64,000 nucleotides of DNA, taken from contig NZ_RYZK01000012.1 of assembly GCF_003990645.1 (NCBI RefSeq), positions 1-64,000 of the forward strand, written 5' to 3'. The position numbers and the translations under genes were made by a program. The DNA is from Shimia sediminis (lineage in GTDB: Bacteria > Pseudomonadota > Alphaproteobacteria > Rhodobacterales > Rhodobacteraceae). The notes beneath the pieces are model-generated. The model had not been told where the DNA came from, made no database searches, and was given only the letters and a program-made list of their open reading frames with translations. Positions 21,626-31,004 of the stretch are shown in pieces (positions within the stretch are counted from its first letter, which is position 1; each line of letters begins with the position of its first letter).

Positions 21626-22930
21626 ATGCCCAAGACTGAAAATGGTAAGACTCAGATTTCCCGGCGCGGTGCCTTGTTGGGTTTGGGTGCCAGCGCCGGA
21701 GCAATGGCCGCGACTGGCGTGCTGCCCGGATCACTCGGTTTTGCACAGGCCCAGAGCTCGGCGCCGATCAGAATTGGCTTTCAGAAACACGCAACCGGCA
21801 TCGGCGCGGCCTATGGCCGGTGGTATGACGCGACCACAACGGCGGCGGTCAAGCGGATCAATGACGCCGGTGGTATCAACGGCCGTCCGGTTGAGGTTAT
21901 CACCGAAGATGACGGAACGGACCCCAGCCGCGGTGCCGAGGTGCTTGAGAAATTCGCCAACCAGCATGAATGTGACGTCGCCTTTGGCACCCTGTTCAGC
22001 CACGTCGTAATCGGGTCCGCCCCGCGTGCGGGTGAATTGAAACTGCCGTATTTCGTGGTCTCGGAAGGCCACCACGTGGCCAGTGGCATGCTCAATCGCT
22101 ATACGCTGCAGCCGGGCATCACGGATGTTAAAAGCCAGGTGATCTCGATGGCGCCCTTTGTGGCGGACAATCTTGGCAAGAAGGTCACGATGATCTTCCC
22201 CGACTTTGCCTTTGGCCACGACCACCGCGACTTTTTCAGCGAGGCGATTGAAGCGCAGGGGGGTGAAGTTGTTGCAAAGATCGCCATTCCGCCCACCGAG
22301 ACGACCTTTACCCGCTATTTCCCAAGCATTCCGCGGGAAACCGAGGTTATCTATCACGTGATGGTGGGGCCTGCCGTTCTGACCTTTGTCAAGGAACTGG
22401 GTGAGTTCTTTGGCCCGAACCGCCCGGAGCTTTTTGGGTTTATCGACAGCCTGGAGGCGGTCGACATCAACAGCACCGGTCTGGAATTCCTGGATGGCAC
22501 ATACTTCTGGGAGGGCATGCCGCGTTATGCGCAGGCCAATCAGACGGACGCAGAAAAAGCGTATCGCGCTGCGGTCGGGGTGGATGACAATGGGGCCTCG
22601 CTGGATGATCCGGCTGATGTGGCCACTTATGCGCATATGTTTGGCTGTTGGGAGACGCTCAACATCATCAAACGGGGCATGGAAAGCGCCGATTATCAGG
22701 GGCCGCAGGATCGCACCAAGCTGATTGAAGCGGTCGAGGCGATGTCGGACATGCCGGAATCCGAGGATCACCCGCAGGGTGCGAAACGGTTTAACGGCAA
22801 GACGCACCAGACCTTTGGCTCGCAGTACATCTCGAAGGTGACGGACGGCAAACTGGTTGTTGAGCATGTCGCCTCGATCGAGGACGGTCTGTACGAAGAC
22901 GAAGTCGACTATACGACCCAGGCGTTCTAA
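21626..22930 (+). CDS. HAAT-type substrate-binding protein with Tat signal
   Basis: A 434-residue periplasmic binding protein (Peripla_BP_6 type). ATG 21626 has GGAGA upstream; an in-frame TTG at 21605 is unlikely. The signal contains SRRGALLGLG, a twin-arginine motif, unusual for binding proteins and suggesting export in folded form. Family features include IRIGFQKHATGIGAAYGRW, AVKRINDAGGINGRPVEVITEDDGTDPSRGAE and a C-terminal TFGSQYISKVTDGKLVV. It opens a five-gene transporter operon. The ligand is unknown; a nitrogenous carboxylate is as likely as an amino acid. Confidence 0.85.
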   Translation: MPKTENGKTQISRRGALLGLGASAGAMAATGVLPGSLGFAQAQSSAPIRIGFQKHATGIGAAYGRWYDATTTAAVKRINDAGGINGRPVEVITEDDGTDPSRGAEVLEKFANQHECDVAFGTLFSHVVIGSAPRAGELKLPYFVVSEGHHVASGMLNRYTLQPGITDVKSQVISMAPFVADNLGKKVTMIFPDFAFGHDHRDFFSEAIEAQGGEVVAKIAIPPTETTFTRYFPSIPRETEVIYHVMVGPAVLTFVKELGEFFGPNRPELFGFIDSLEAVDINSTGLEFLDGTYFWEGMPRYAQANQTDAEKAYRAAVGVDDNGASLDDPADVATYAHMFGCWETLNIIKRGMESADYQGPQDRTKLIEAVEAMSDMPESEDHPQGAKRFNGKTHQTFGSQYISKVTDGKLVVEHVASIEDGLYEDEVDYTTQAF

Positions 22931-22963
22931 GCAGAGCCAGCCGAAGAGAGAGAAAGAGCGCCA

Positions 22964-23890
22964 ATGGATTTTGGTCCGCATTTGATGCTCGCGACCCTTG
23001 AGGGCGCGGTCATCGCCGCCATCCTTGTGCTGACGGCCATGGGGTTGAGCATTGTGTTTGGTGTCATGCGCGTCGTCAATGTCGCGCATGGCGAGTTCTA
23101 CATGTTGGGGGCCGTGCTGGCATGGTTCGTGACATCCTTTCTCGGGGGGCACCCGGCCATTGGGTTTGTCGCCGCCATCCTGATTGCCCCGCTTCTTGTC
23201 GGGCTGATCGCGGCGGCGGCGGACCAACTGGTGCTGAAACACATCGACTATGATCCGGATCGCACGATTGTCGGCACAATCGGCATTCTGTTCATCATCC
23301 AGCAGACCACCCTGATGACCTTTGGCCCCGAGGCGCGGCCCGTGGCGGCGCCGTTCAACCAACGTCTTGCGCTGCCGTGGTTCGAGTTTACCGACAATGG
23401 ATTCGAGATGTTCTGGCCCTGGGGGCTGAGCATCACGAGTTACAAGCTGTTTGTCATTGCCGCCGCGCTGACAGTGCTGGTGGCGCTGTGGCTGTTCCTG
23501 ACACGCACGCGGATCGGTCTGATCATGCGCGCGACCCAGCAGGACAGTGAAACCGCTCAGGCCTTTGGAGTGCCTGTCGGGTTGGTTTATTCCTGTGTCT
23601 TCGGACTGGGTGCGGCGCTGGCGGCCCTGGGCGCGGTGCTGGTGGTGCCGATCCAGCAGGCGCATTACCTGATGGGGGCGGACCCGCTGTTGCTGTCGTT
23701 CATCGTGGTGATCATCGGCGGCCTGGGCAGCCTGCCCGGAACGGTGATTGCCGCCATCCTGATTGGCATGAGCGACGGGATCATTTCGGTGTTCTTCTCG
23801 CCCACGCTGGCAAAGATCATCGCAACGTTCCTGGTTGCGATGGTGCTGGTGTTCCGGCCGCAGGGCCTGCTTGGCAGGACTTCGACATGA
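22964..23890 (+). CDS. HAAT permease, LivH-like
   Basis: A 308-residue inner-membrane permease with about eight helices. GVMRVVNVAHGEFYMLGAVLAW is the LivH signature, and the cytoplasmic EAA-type loop lies around TRIGLIMRATQQDSETAQAFGV. It starts 33 bp after the binding-protein gene and overlaps the next permease by ATGA. Its sequence is only moderately like the two other LivH-type proteins in this window, so these are separate systems and not recent duplicates. Confidence 0.9.
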   Translation: MDFGPHLMLATLEGAVIAAILVLTAMGLSIVFGVMRVVNVAHGEFYMLGAVLAWFVTSFLGGHPAIGFVAAILIAPLLVGLIAAAADQLVLKHIDYDPDRTIVGTIGILFIIQQTTLMTFGPEARPVAAPFNQRLALPWFEFTDNGFEMFWPWGLSITSYKLFVIAAALTVLVALWLFLTRTRIGLIMRATQQDSETAQAFGVPVGLVYSCVFGLGAALAALGAVLVVPIQQAHYLMGADPLLLSFIVVIIGGLGSLPGTVIAAILIGMSDGIISVFFSPTLAKIIATFLVAMVLVFRPQGLLGRTST

Positions 23891-24831
23891 CGCGGTTTTC
23901 CAAGGCTGACGCGCTGCACCTGGGCATCCTGGCGATGCTGGTCATCGCGTTTTTTGTGCTGCCGACCTATCACGTTGGTGCCGTGTCGCGGATCATGGTT
24001 TTGGCGGTCTATGCCATCGGTCTGAACCTGCTGTTCGGGTACACGGGGCTCTTGAGCCTCGGGCATGCGATGTTCTTTGCAGCGGGCATGTACGGGTTCG
24101 GGCTGGCGATCAAGTTCATGGCTGCGCCGGTTTTGCTGGCCTTTGTCCTCGCGCTGATTGCGGCTGCGGCGCTCAGTCTTGTTGTGGGGCTGTTGGCGTT
24201 GCGAACGGCGGGGGTGGCGTTCATGATCGTCACTCTGATGTTCGCCCAGACCGCGTACCTCGTGGTTTTGTACTTTGGGGAGTTCACCCGGGGTGACGAG
24301 GGGTTTGTCCTGCAGCAGGCCGAACGGCTATTGCTGGGATTTGACGTCACATCGGAAACGGGTCGGTATTTTGTGGCGTTCAGCGTCTTTGCCATTTGTT
24401 TCCTCGGGTTTGCCCGGTTGGTTCAGACGCCCTTTGGCAAACGCCTGATCGCAATCCGGGAAAACGAAGAGCGCGCCCGTATGCTGGGCTACGACGTGGG
24501 CCGCTACAAGCTGCTTGCGCTGATCGTTTCGGGCACGATTTCGGGCTGCGCCGGGGCGTTATACGCGCTGTTGTTTGGCTATGTCGGGGCGACGTTTGCC
24601 TCGGTCCAGTACTCGATCCTGCCCTTGCTCTGGGTGTTGCTGGGCGGGGCCGGGACAACCATCGGACCGCTGATTGGCGTCATGTTCATGTTCTATCTGA
24701 TTGATGCCTCGAGTGCTTATACCAATTCTTACATGCTGATCGCGGGGCTGGTTCTGGTGCTGCTGACGATGTTTGCGCCAAAAGGCATTGCCGGAATTCT
24801 TCGTCTGAGGGTCATGCCGTGGCTTCCATGA
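23887..24831 (+). CDS. HAAT permease, LivM-like
   Basis: A 314-residue permease. YAIGLNLLFGYTGLLSLGHAMFFAAGMYGFG is the LivM signature, and FGKRLIAIRENEERARMLGYDVGRYKLLALIVSGTISGCAGALYALL holds the ATPase-contacting loop. It pairs with the LivH-like protein to form the membrane pore. It overlaps its neighbours by ATGA at both ends. Confidence 0.9.
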   Translation: MTRFSKADALHLGILAMLVIAFFVLPTYHVGAVSRIMVLAVYAIGLNLLFGYTGLLSLGHAMFFAAGMYGFGLAIKFMAAPVLLAFVLALIAAAALSLVVGLLALRTAGVAFMIVTLMFAQTAYLVVLYFGEFTRGDEGFVLQQAERLLLGFDVTSETGRYFVAFSVFAICFLGFARLVQTPFGKRLIAIRENEERARMLGYDVGRYKLLALIVSGTISGCAGALYALLFGYVGATFASVQYSILPLLWVLLGGAGTTIGPLIGVMFMFYLIDASSAYTNSYMLIAGLVLVLLTMFAPKGIAGILRLRVMPWLP

Positions 24832-25550
24832 ACATTCTCGAAACCAAGGGGCTGACCAAGGTCTATGGCGGCGTCGTGGCCAACGCCGATGTGGATTTCA
24901 CGCTGAGGCGCGGCCAGATCACCGCGCTGATCGGCCCGAACGGCGCGGGTAAATCGACCTTTGTCGGCATGGTGAGCGGACGCATCCCGGCGACGCGTGG
25001 ACAGGTGTTTTTTGAAGGCCGCGACATCAGCGCCCTGCCGGCGCACAAACGCATCCAGCTGGGGATGGCCTATACGTTTCAGATCACGTCTGTGTTTCGC
25101 GGTCTCAGCGTTTATGAAAACGTGGCACTGGCGGCTGGTCGTACCCTGTCGGCCGACCCTGAGGCGCTGGACCGGCGCATCACTGCGGTGCTGGAACGGG
25201 TTGGCATCAAGGACCGGTCGCGGCAAATCGCGGGCGACCTGAGTTATGGTCACCAACGGATTCTTGAGATTGCCATGGGTCTCGCGCAGGACCCCGAGCT
25301 GTTCATTCTGGATGAGCCGACACAGGGGCTGGCGGAAAGCGAGGTGGCAGATTTCATCAACCTGATCCGCACGCTGGCGGGCGAGACAACAATCCTGCTG
25401 ATCGAGCACAACATGAAAGTTGTCATGGAAGCGGCGGACTATATCACGGTGTTGGATCAGGGCATGTTGCTGGCCGAGGGGACCCCGGCGGAAATCCACG
25501 CAAACGCCGCGGTTCAGGCCGCGTATCTGGGGACAGCTGTCGATGCTTGA
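24828..25550 (+). CDS. HAAT ATPase, LivG-like
   Basis: A 240-residue ABC ATPase. Start ATG 24828 overlaps the permease stop, preferred over GTG 24819. Walker A is GPNGAGKST, the signature is in DLSYGHQRILEIAMGL (YGHQR in place of SGGQQ), Walker B is LFILDEPTQGL, followed by the switch His in IEHNM. The atypical signature motif is shared with the LivG-like protein at 57240 (LSHGQQR) and is common in this subfamily. Confidence 0.9.
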   Translation: MNILETKGLTKVYGGVVANADVDFTLRRGQITALIGPNGAGKSTFVGMVSGRIPATRGQVFFEGRDISALPAHKRIQLGMAYTFQITSVFRGLSVYENVALAAGRTLSADPEALDRRITAVLERVGIKDRSRQIAGDLSYGHQRILEIAMGLAQDPELFILDEPTQGLAESEVADFINLIRTLAGETTILLIEHNMKVVMEAADYITVLDQGMLLAEGTPAEIHANAAVQAAYLGTAVDA

Positions 25551-26238
25551 GGTCAAGAACATCCACTCGGGCTATGGTCCTGTACAGGTGCTGTTTGGCG
25601 TGTCGCTGTCGGTAAATGCCTCGGAAATCTTGTGCCTTTTGGGTCGCAACGGGGCTGGTAAGACAACGATCATGAAATCCATTATGGGGCTGGTTCCGAT
25701 TACCCGGGGCAGTGTGTCGCTGGAGGGGCAGCCGCTGCACAGCCTGCCTACGCATAGGGTGCCCAGGATGGGAGTGGGCTACATCCCGCAGGGGCGTCGG
25801 CTGTTCCCGGAACTCACGGTGAGTGAGAACATCGAAATGGGTCTGATGGTGCGCAATGAAGGTGCCGATACGCGGGACTGGGTGCTGGATCTGTTTCCCC
25901 GTCTCAAGGACAGGCTCAGACAACAGGCGGGCACCCTGTCCGGTGGGGAACAACAGATGCTGGCCACGGCGCGGGCCTTGTGTGTGCGCCCCAAGGTTCT
26001 GCTGCTGGATGAGCCGACAGAGGGTCTTCAGCCGTCGATGATCGAGCAGATCCGGCAGGTCGTTGTCAGGATGAAGCAGGAAGGCATTGCCATCGTTCTG
26101 GTGGAACAACGTGTCGACGCGGTCCTGTCGATCGCCGACAAGGTGACCTTTGTCGAAAACGGCAAAGACGTGCAGACGATAGGCGCGGCTGACCTAAGGG
26201 ATGATCCCGAATTGCTCCGCAGCCGGCTGGGTGTTTAG
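25543..26238 (+). CDS. HAAT ATPase, LivF-like
   Basis: A 231-residue ABC ATPase from ATG 25543, overlapping the previous gene by 8 bp. Walker A is GRNGAGKTT, the signature LSGGEQQM, Walker B VLLLDEPTEGL, and the switch region VEQRV. The IPQGRRLFPELTVSENIEMGL segment is typical of LivF. It is the last gene of the operon, which ends at the bidirectional terminator at 26374. Confidence 0.9.
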   Translation: MLEVKNIHSGYGPVQVLFGVSLSVNASEILCLLGRNGAGKTTIMKSIMGLVPITRGSVSLEGQPLHSLPTHRVPRMGVGYIPQGRRLFPELTVSENIEMGLMVRNEGADTRDWVLDLFPRLKDRLRQQAGTLSGGEQQMLATARALCVRPKVLLLDEPTEGLQPSMIEQIRQVVVRMKQEGIAIVLVEQRVDAVLSIADKVTFVENGKDVQTIGAADLRDDPELLRSRLGV

Positions 26239-26373
26239 GGAACCGGCTGCCTGTGCGGGTGGTTCAGGGTGCATTTGTCCCGTATGACCTTCTGAAACAG
26301 GCCGCTAATCGGTTGGAACATCACTCGAATGTTACCTGGCTTTGCGCATCGCCCTGTGACGAGGCGGAGAACA

Positions 26374-26411
26374 AGAAGCGCTCGGCCGTTGCGGCCCGAA
26401 CGCTTCTTTTC
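26374..26411. terminator. Bidirectional terminator between convergent operons
   Basis: AGAAGCG (26374-26380) and CGCTTCT (26401-26407) pair, with further GC pairing inside (TCGGCCG and CGGCCCGA, imperfect). A T-run follows on the plus side (TTCTTTT), and a T-rich run on the minus side. It separates the rightward HAAT operon from the leftward acyl-CoA operon. The remaining bases of 26239-26429 hold no gene that I can support. Confidence 0.65.
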
Positions 26412-26429
26412 GTTGATTGTGTGAAGGGT

Positions 26430-26990
26430 TTAGCTGCCGGTTTTGCCGTCCCACGCCATCCTGGCCATGATGTCTTCAAGGGGCGTGTCGACAAGGCGTG
26501 CAAAGTAGTTGGACAGTGTTTTCATCGAAAGACCGATCAGCAGTTCCATTGCCTGGCTTTCTTCATACCCCGCCGCCACAAAGCGGTCGAGCGCAGCCTG
26601 GCTGACCTGACCGCGGGTCTTCAACGCCTCTTCGGTAAAAGCACGCAGGGCCTGAAGTTTGGAATCGTCGGCCTCTGCGCCTGTGCGGATCGCCTCAATC
26701 GCCTGTTTGTCGAGTTTGGCCATCCGGGCACCGGAAGAGTGAGCCGGAACACAGTAGCGGCATTCGTTTTCAACGCTTGTGGTCAGCAGAATCAGCTGCT
26801 GCTCGGCAGGGGTAAAGCGGGTTTTCCCGAACAGAGACTGCAGAGTAAAATACGTTTCCAGAACAACCGGTGTTTCGGCCATTTGACGGTACAGGTTTGG
26901 TAGGAAGCCGCCCATTTTCTCTTGGGAACTGGTCAGCATGTCGCGTGCGGCCTCGGGGGCGGTTTCGGGAGTGTGCAGGTCTACTTTCAT
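26430..26990 (-). CDS. AhpD/carboxymuconolactone decarboxylase-like protein
   Basis: A 186-residue AhpD-like all-helical protein. The active-site motif appears as ENECRYCVPAHSSGARMAKLD, giving E-x-x-C-x-x-C and a downstream His, the peroxidase-type proton relay. Relatives reduce peroxides through the CxxC pair, or act as decarboxylases without it. It is the last gene of a leftward operon after a flavin hydroxylase and a CoA ligase, so it may remove peroxide leaked by the flavin monooxygenase, or act on a pathway intermediate. It follows the ligase gene by 3 bp. Confidence 0.8.
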   Translation of the reverse strand: MKVDLHTPETAPEAARDMLTSSQEKMGGFLPNLYRQMAETPVVLETYFTLQSLFGKTRFTPAEQQLILLTTSVENECRYCVPAHSSGARMAKLDKQAIEAIRTGAEADDSKLQALRAFTEEALKTRGQVSQAALDRFVAAGYEESQAMELLIGLSMKTLSNYFARLVDTPLEDIMARMAWDGKTGS

Positions 26991-26993
26991 GTC

Positions 26994-28556
26994 TCAGACT
27001 TTCCTTTTTGATATGATGTCACCAAGCCGACCACGCATGACCTTTTTGGTGGGTGTCATCGGCAATTGATCTATGATTTCCAGCCGTTCAGGCCATTTGT
27101 ACTTGGCCAGACCAGCGTTCGAGAGAGGTTCCAGCGCCTCGTTCAAACTCAGCGTGGCGCCCGGCGCCAGTTCCACACACAGGCACCCACGCTCGCCCAG
27201 ATCGGAATCCGGAACCGGGACGATGGCGCACTGCTGGATGGCCGGAAGCGCGAGCAGAATCTCTTCGACTTCCACCGGGTTGAATTTGACGCCCCCTCTG
27301 TTGATGATTTCCTTTGTGCGCCCGGTGATGGACACAAATCCCGCAGCGTCTATCACCGCAAGATCGCCGGTCACGAACCAACCTTCTGAGTCAAATGAGT
27401 CTTGTGTTTCGGAAGGGCGGTCCAGATAGCCCTTAAAAACCGAGGGGCCACGCACCTGCAGAGATCCTTCTGTGTCGGCAGGGAGCGTAGCACCGGTTTC
27501 ATCCACCACCCGCAAGTGTGTTCCGGGCGCAGGGGTGCCCGCGGTCCCAAAGCGCGTTTCCGCCGGATCATCGGGACGGCCATAGGTGCCCGCCTGCAAC
27601 TCGCTCATTCCCCACAGCTGGAACACGCCACCGTCCGGCATCAAGCCATCAATGGTTTGCGCCAGGGTGAAGGGAACAGGCGCACCGGACAGGCACAGCC
27701 CCTGAATGCCTACCAAATGTTCGGATTTTAGTAGGGCCTGTCCCACCAGGGGCGCGAAATGCGCCGGGGCCGAGAAAACATGGCTGGCCCTGGCCTGCTG
27801 GAGATCCTGTAGCAGGGTCTTTGGGTTGAACATCGGAACCAGCACCATCGCGGCCCCGGCAGCAAGTGCCAGGTTCATGGTAAAGAGCCCGTAGAGGTGC
27901 GTCATGGGGGCAAGCGACAGCACACGGGACTGAGATGTGATGCCCAGTTCAGCGGTTGCGTCGAGGGCGTTGTTGAGGAACCCACGATAGGGATGCGGGA
28001 CCCCTTTTGGTGAGGAGGTCGTGCCCGAGGTGTAGAGCAGGAGATACCGGTCGTCCGTACCGGTCTGGATCCGCGCATCTTCGTCGGCTGCGTGTTGCAT
28101 CAACGCGGCGAGTTCTGAGCACCCCTCAAGGGGGGCACCGGCAACGATCACAGTTTGCAGCGCCGACAGAGAGTCGCGTACAGACAGAACGTCGTGGGCC
28201 CGGCTGTCGGTGCCCTGATGGGTTACAATGACTGCCTTGGCTCCGGAGTCGCGGAGCAGGCCCTGCAACTCGCTCTTGCGATAGGGCATGTGTAGGGTCT
28301 GAAACACGAGGCCACGGGCAGCAGCGGCTAAAAAAGCAATCAAGTAGCTTCGGGTATTGGGCAACTGCACGGCAAGGACATCTCCTTTGGCAAGTCCGAG
28401 CCGCGCCAGACCCGAGGCCAGAAGCGCAACCGCATGTTGAAGGTCGCGGTAGGTGAGTGTTCCTTCTGTATCAATCAGCGCAGGCGCCTCGGGTCTGGCC
28501 GCGGCGTGATGGGCCAGCCAGCCGGTGAGAGTGCCATCTCTGAGTTCAGAGGTCAT
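26994..28556 (-). CDS. Aromatic acyl-CoA ligase (AMP-forming)
   Basis: A 520-residue ANL-family ligase from ATG 28556; upstream in-frame residues are out of character. Motifs are LLLYTSGTTSSPKGVPHPYRG (P-loop A3), LWGMSELQAGTYG (A5), GWFVTGDLAVIDAAGF (A7/A8 hinge) and GRTKEIINRGGVKFNPVEVEEIL. The C-terminal PTKKVMRGRL contains the catalytic Lys. It activates a carboxylate to its CoA thioester. Being next to a 2-aminobenzoyl-CoA or salicylyl-CoA type hydroxylase makes anthranilate or salicylate the best guesses. Confidence 0.83.
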   Translation of the reverse strand: MTSELRDGTLTGWLAHHAAARPEAPALIDTEGTLTYRDLQHAVALLASGLARLGLAKGDVLAVQLPNTRSYLIAFLAAAARGLVFQTLHMPYRKSELQGLLRDSGAKAVIVTHQGTDSRAHDVLSVRDSLSALQTVIVAGAPLEGCSELAALMQHAADEDARIQTGTDDRYLLLYTSGTTSSPKGVPHPYRGFLNNALDATAELGITSQSRVLSLAPMTHLYGLFTMNLALAAGAAMVLVPMFNPKTLLQDLQQARASHVFSAPAHFAPLVGQALLKSEHLVGIQGLCLSGAPVPFTLAQTIDGLMPDGGVFQLWGMSELQAGTYGRPDDPAETRFGTAGTPAPGTHLRVVDETGATLPADTEGSLQVRGPSVFKGYLDRPSETQDSFDSEGWFVTGDLAVIDAAGFVSITGRTKEIINRGGVKFNPVEVEEILLALPAIQQCAIVPVPDSDLGERGCLCVELAPGATLSLNEALEPLSNAGLAKYKWPERLEIIDQLPMTPTKKVMRGRLGDIISKRKV

Positions 28557-28575
28557 TGCGCGGCTCTTGGGATCA

Positions 28576-30924
28576 TCATCCTGCAACCTTGTGCCGGCCC
28601 GGGCGGGCTTTGCGCTGAAGATCCAGAGTTTTTTCTTTTGCCTTTTCAGCTTCTCTGAAGGCCTGCATGGCACCGCTGATGTACTGCTTTGGCCACATGC
28701 GTTCATTGCGTGCCGCGTACCAAGCCGCGGCCTGGTGTGTGAAATACGGGTTCCACATGTGTGGCCGCCCCAGAGCGACAAGATCGGCCCGGCGGGTATG
28801 CAGGATCGTGTTGACCTGTGCTGCCTCGGTCACGGCGCCCACGGCCATGGTCGCAATTCCGGTCAGGTTGCGCACGGCCTCGGCCAGATGCGTCTGGAAC
28901 ATCCGGCCATAGACGGGTTCCTGATCAATCACTGTTTGCCCCGCCGAGACATCAATCAGATCGCAGCCCGCGTCGCGGAAGGCTTCGGTGATGCCGATCA
29001 GATCGGCCTCGGTCAGGCCGCCTTGTTTCCAGTCTGTGCCCGACACACGTATCGCCATGGGCCGCTCCTTGGGCCACACAGCGCGCATGGCGGAAAAAAC
29101 TTCCAGGGGATAGCGCAGTCGATTCTCAAGACTGCCGCCATATGCGTCGGTACGTTGGTTGGTAAGCGGGGACAGGAAAGAGGCCAAAAGATACCCGTGA
29201 GCGCAGTGCAGTTCGATCATATCGAACCCGGCGCGGGCGGCTCTTTCGGTGGACTGGACAAACTCGGACTTAATGCGCTCCATCCCCGCGCGGTCCAATG
29301 GGGTGGGCACCTGGTTGACCCCCGGTTCCCAGGAAAGAGGGGAGGCGGACACCAGAGGCCAGTTGTCTTTTTCCGATGCAATCGGCGCATCCATCACTTC
29401 CCAGCCCAGCTGGGTGGACCCTTTGCGCCCGGCATGGCCAATTTGCATTGCAATCTTGGCGCCGGAATTCGCATGTACAAAATCGACGATATCTTTCCAG
29501 GCGGCTTCCTGTTCGTCATTCCAAAGGCCGGGGCAGCCGGTGGTGATCCGCGCATCCGCTGACGGGCAGGTCATTTCGGTGTAGATCAACCCCATGCCCC
29601 CCATGGAATGCCCGCCGTAGTGGACCTTGTGCCAGTCCGTCGGAATACCGTCCACCGCCGCATATTGGGCCATTGGAGACATCACCACCCGATTGGTCAG
29701 CTCCATGTCCCGCAGTTTGAAACGTGCAAACATGGGCGTTGGCCGAGTCTGGCTGAGATCCTCACCGGTTTCACGCAGGTGACGCGCATACCATTCGGTA
29801 TCTGCATTTTCGACAAAGGCTTCGTCGCGGACAAACAGGTTGTCATAGGTGATGGCCTTGGCCCGGCACATTACCACCATTGCGAACTGGCAGGGCTCCA
29901 TATCCCAAGAACGCCCCATGTGTTCAAACCAGGCCAGCGACACATCGGCATTGTGTTGGGTGATCTGAACCGGGGTGCGGCGCTCATCGTCATAGGCCTG
30001 AAAAGCTTGTTGAACGCTGGTCTCGGCATGGTCAACCAACGCATCGGACAGCGCAATCGCGCAATCCATCGCGAGCTTTGTGCCGGATCCGATCGAAAAA
30101 TGCGCCGAAGCCTTGGCATCGCCCAAGATGACAATGTTGTCCGTGTGCCAATTCTCGCAGAAGATCCGCGGGAATTTGCGCCAGTGAGACCGATTCAGGA
30201 GCAGTGGGTGCCCCTGAAGTTCTTCGGTGAAGATCGCTTCCAGTTTGGCCTGAGAGTCTTCCTCGTTGAATTCTTCGAATCCGTGCCCTTGCCACGTGGC
30301 TTCGTCCATTTCGAACACCCACGTCGAATGGCCCTCTTCATATTGATAGCAGTGGGCCACCATGATCCCATGTTCTGTTTCGCGGAAGAAGTAGTTGAAC
30401 TCGTCCATGGGACGAGTTGAGCCCATCCAGCAAAAGCGGTTGTGCCGCATTGTTGTCGTCGGCTTGAAGCCTTCTGTATGTGCATCACGAATGGCAGAGG
30501 CGATGCCATCAGATGCCACGATGACATCCGAGTCGGGGAACCGGGTTTTCAGGTTGGCCGCATCAATTTCAGCCTCATAGGTGATTTCGACGCCCAGCTC
30601 TTCGCAGCGGGCTTGCAAGATACGCAAAAGCGTGTGCCGCGAAGTTCCGCAGAAGCCGTTGCCGGCGCAGCGCATCTCGTGGCCCTTGTAGTGGATCGCA
30701 ACATCGTCCCAATAGGCAAATTCACCCTTCATCGCTTCGAAAACTGGTTGGTCGCGAGACAGGAACTCATCCAGGGATTCATCCGAAAACACGACGCCAA
30801 ACCCAAAGGTGTCATCCGCGCGGTTGCGCTCAAAAACCTGAACGTTCCAATCTGGTTTGGCCTTCTTTGTCAGGAGTGCCGTGTAAAGACCGCCAGGTCC
30901 GCCGCCAATAACCGTGATTTTCAT
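28576..30924 (-). CDS. Fused flavin monooxygenase and Old Yellow Enzyme reductase (2-aminobenzoyl-CoA or salicylyl-CoA type)
   Basis: A 782-residue two-domain flavoprotein from ATG 30924. Residues 1-390 are a class A FAD monooxygenase: GGGPGGLYTALLTKK at the N-terminus and VILGDAKASAHFSIGSGTKLAMDCA as the GD motif. Residues about 400-782 are an OYE-type FMN domain: PMFARFKLRDMELTNRVVMSPMAQY, GHAGRKGS, IELHCAHGYLLASFLSPLTNQRTDAYGGSLENR and ALGRPHMWNP. The architecture matches 2-aminobenzoyl-CoA monooxygenase/reductase of Aromatoleum and proteins annotated as bifunctional salicylyl-CoA 5-hydroxylase. The nearby RidA gene favours an amino-substituted substrate. First gene of the leftward operon. 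Confidence 0.85.
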   Translation of the reverse strand: MKITVIGGGPGGLYTALLTKKAKPDWNVQVFERNRADDTFGFGVVFSDESLDEFLSRDQPVFEAMKGEFAYWDDVAIHYKGHEMRCAGNGFCGTSRHTLLRILQARCEELGVEITYEAEIDAANLKTRFPDSDVIVASDGIASAIRDAHTEGFKPTTTMRHNRFCWMGSTRPMDEFNYFFRETEHGIMVAHCYQYEEGHSTWVFEMDEATWQGHGFEEFNEEDSQAKLEAIFTEELQGHPLLLNRSHWRKFPRIFCENWHTDNIVILGDAKASAHFSIGSGTKLAMDCAIALSDALVDHAETSVQQAFQAYDDERRTPVQITQHNADVSLAWFEHMGRSWDMEPCQFAMVVMCRAKAITYDNLFVRDEAFVENADTEWYARHLRETGEDLSQTRPTPMFARFKLRDMELTNRVVMSPMAQYAAVDGIPTDWHKVHYGGHSMGGMGLIYTEMTCPSADARITTGCPGLWNDEQEAAWKDIVDFVHANSGAKIAMQIGHAGRKGSTQLGWEVMDAPIASEKDNWPLVSASPLSWEPGVNQVPTPLDRAGMERIKSEFVQSTERAARAGFDMIELHCAHGYLLASFLSPLTNQRTDAYGGSLENRLRYPLEVFSAMRAVWPKERPMAIRVSGTDWKQGGLTEADLIGITEAFRDAGCDLIDVSAGQTVIDQEPVYGRMFQTHLAEAVRNLTGIATMAVGAVTEAAQVNTILHTRRADLVALGRPHMWNPYFTHQAAAWYAARNERMWPKQYISGAMQAFREAEKAKEKTLDLQRKARPGRHKVAG

Positions 30925-30948
30925 CAACACGTCCTTTCGGGAAACTTT

Positions 30949-31004
30949 ATTTGCAAATGAGTGCAAATGCACATACTATGAACATATATAGCGATGCATT
31001 TGCA
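30949..31004. promoter_or_regulatory. Operator cluster between divergent hydroxylase and MarR genes
   Basis: Three related sites are present: ATTTGCAAAT (30949-30958, perfect palindrome), TGCAAATGCA (30962-30971) and its exact reverse complement TGCATTTGCA (30995-31004), 33 bp apart centre to centre, about three helical turns. They cover the 5' end of the MarR gene and lie 25-80 bp upstream of the hydroxylase start. They are likely the sites through which the MarR protein controls both directions. Confidence 0.55.

Noticed and set aside
21731-23665. A 644-codon minus-strand frame opposite the binding-protein and permease genes
   Set aside because: Low-complexity basic composition and no family features, and it crosses two well-supported plus-strand genes.
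26239-26429. Possible small gene between the first LivF-like gene and the AhpD-like gene
   Set aside because: No frame with a ribosome-binding site or family features; the region is explained by the bidirectional terminator.
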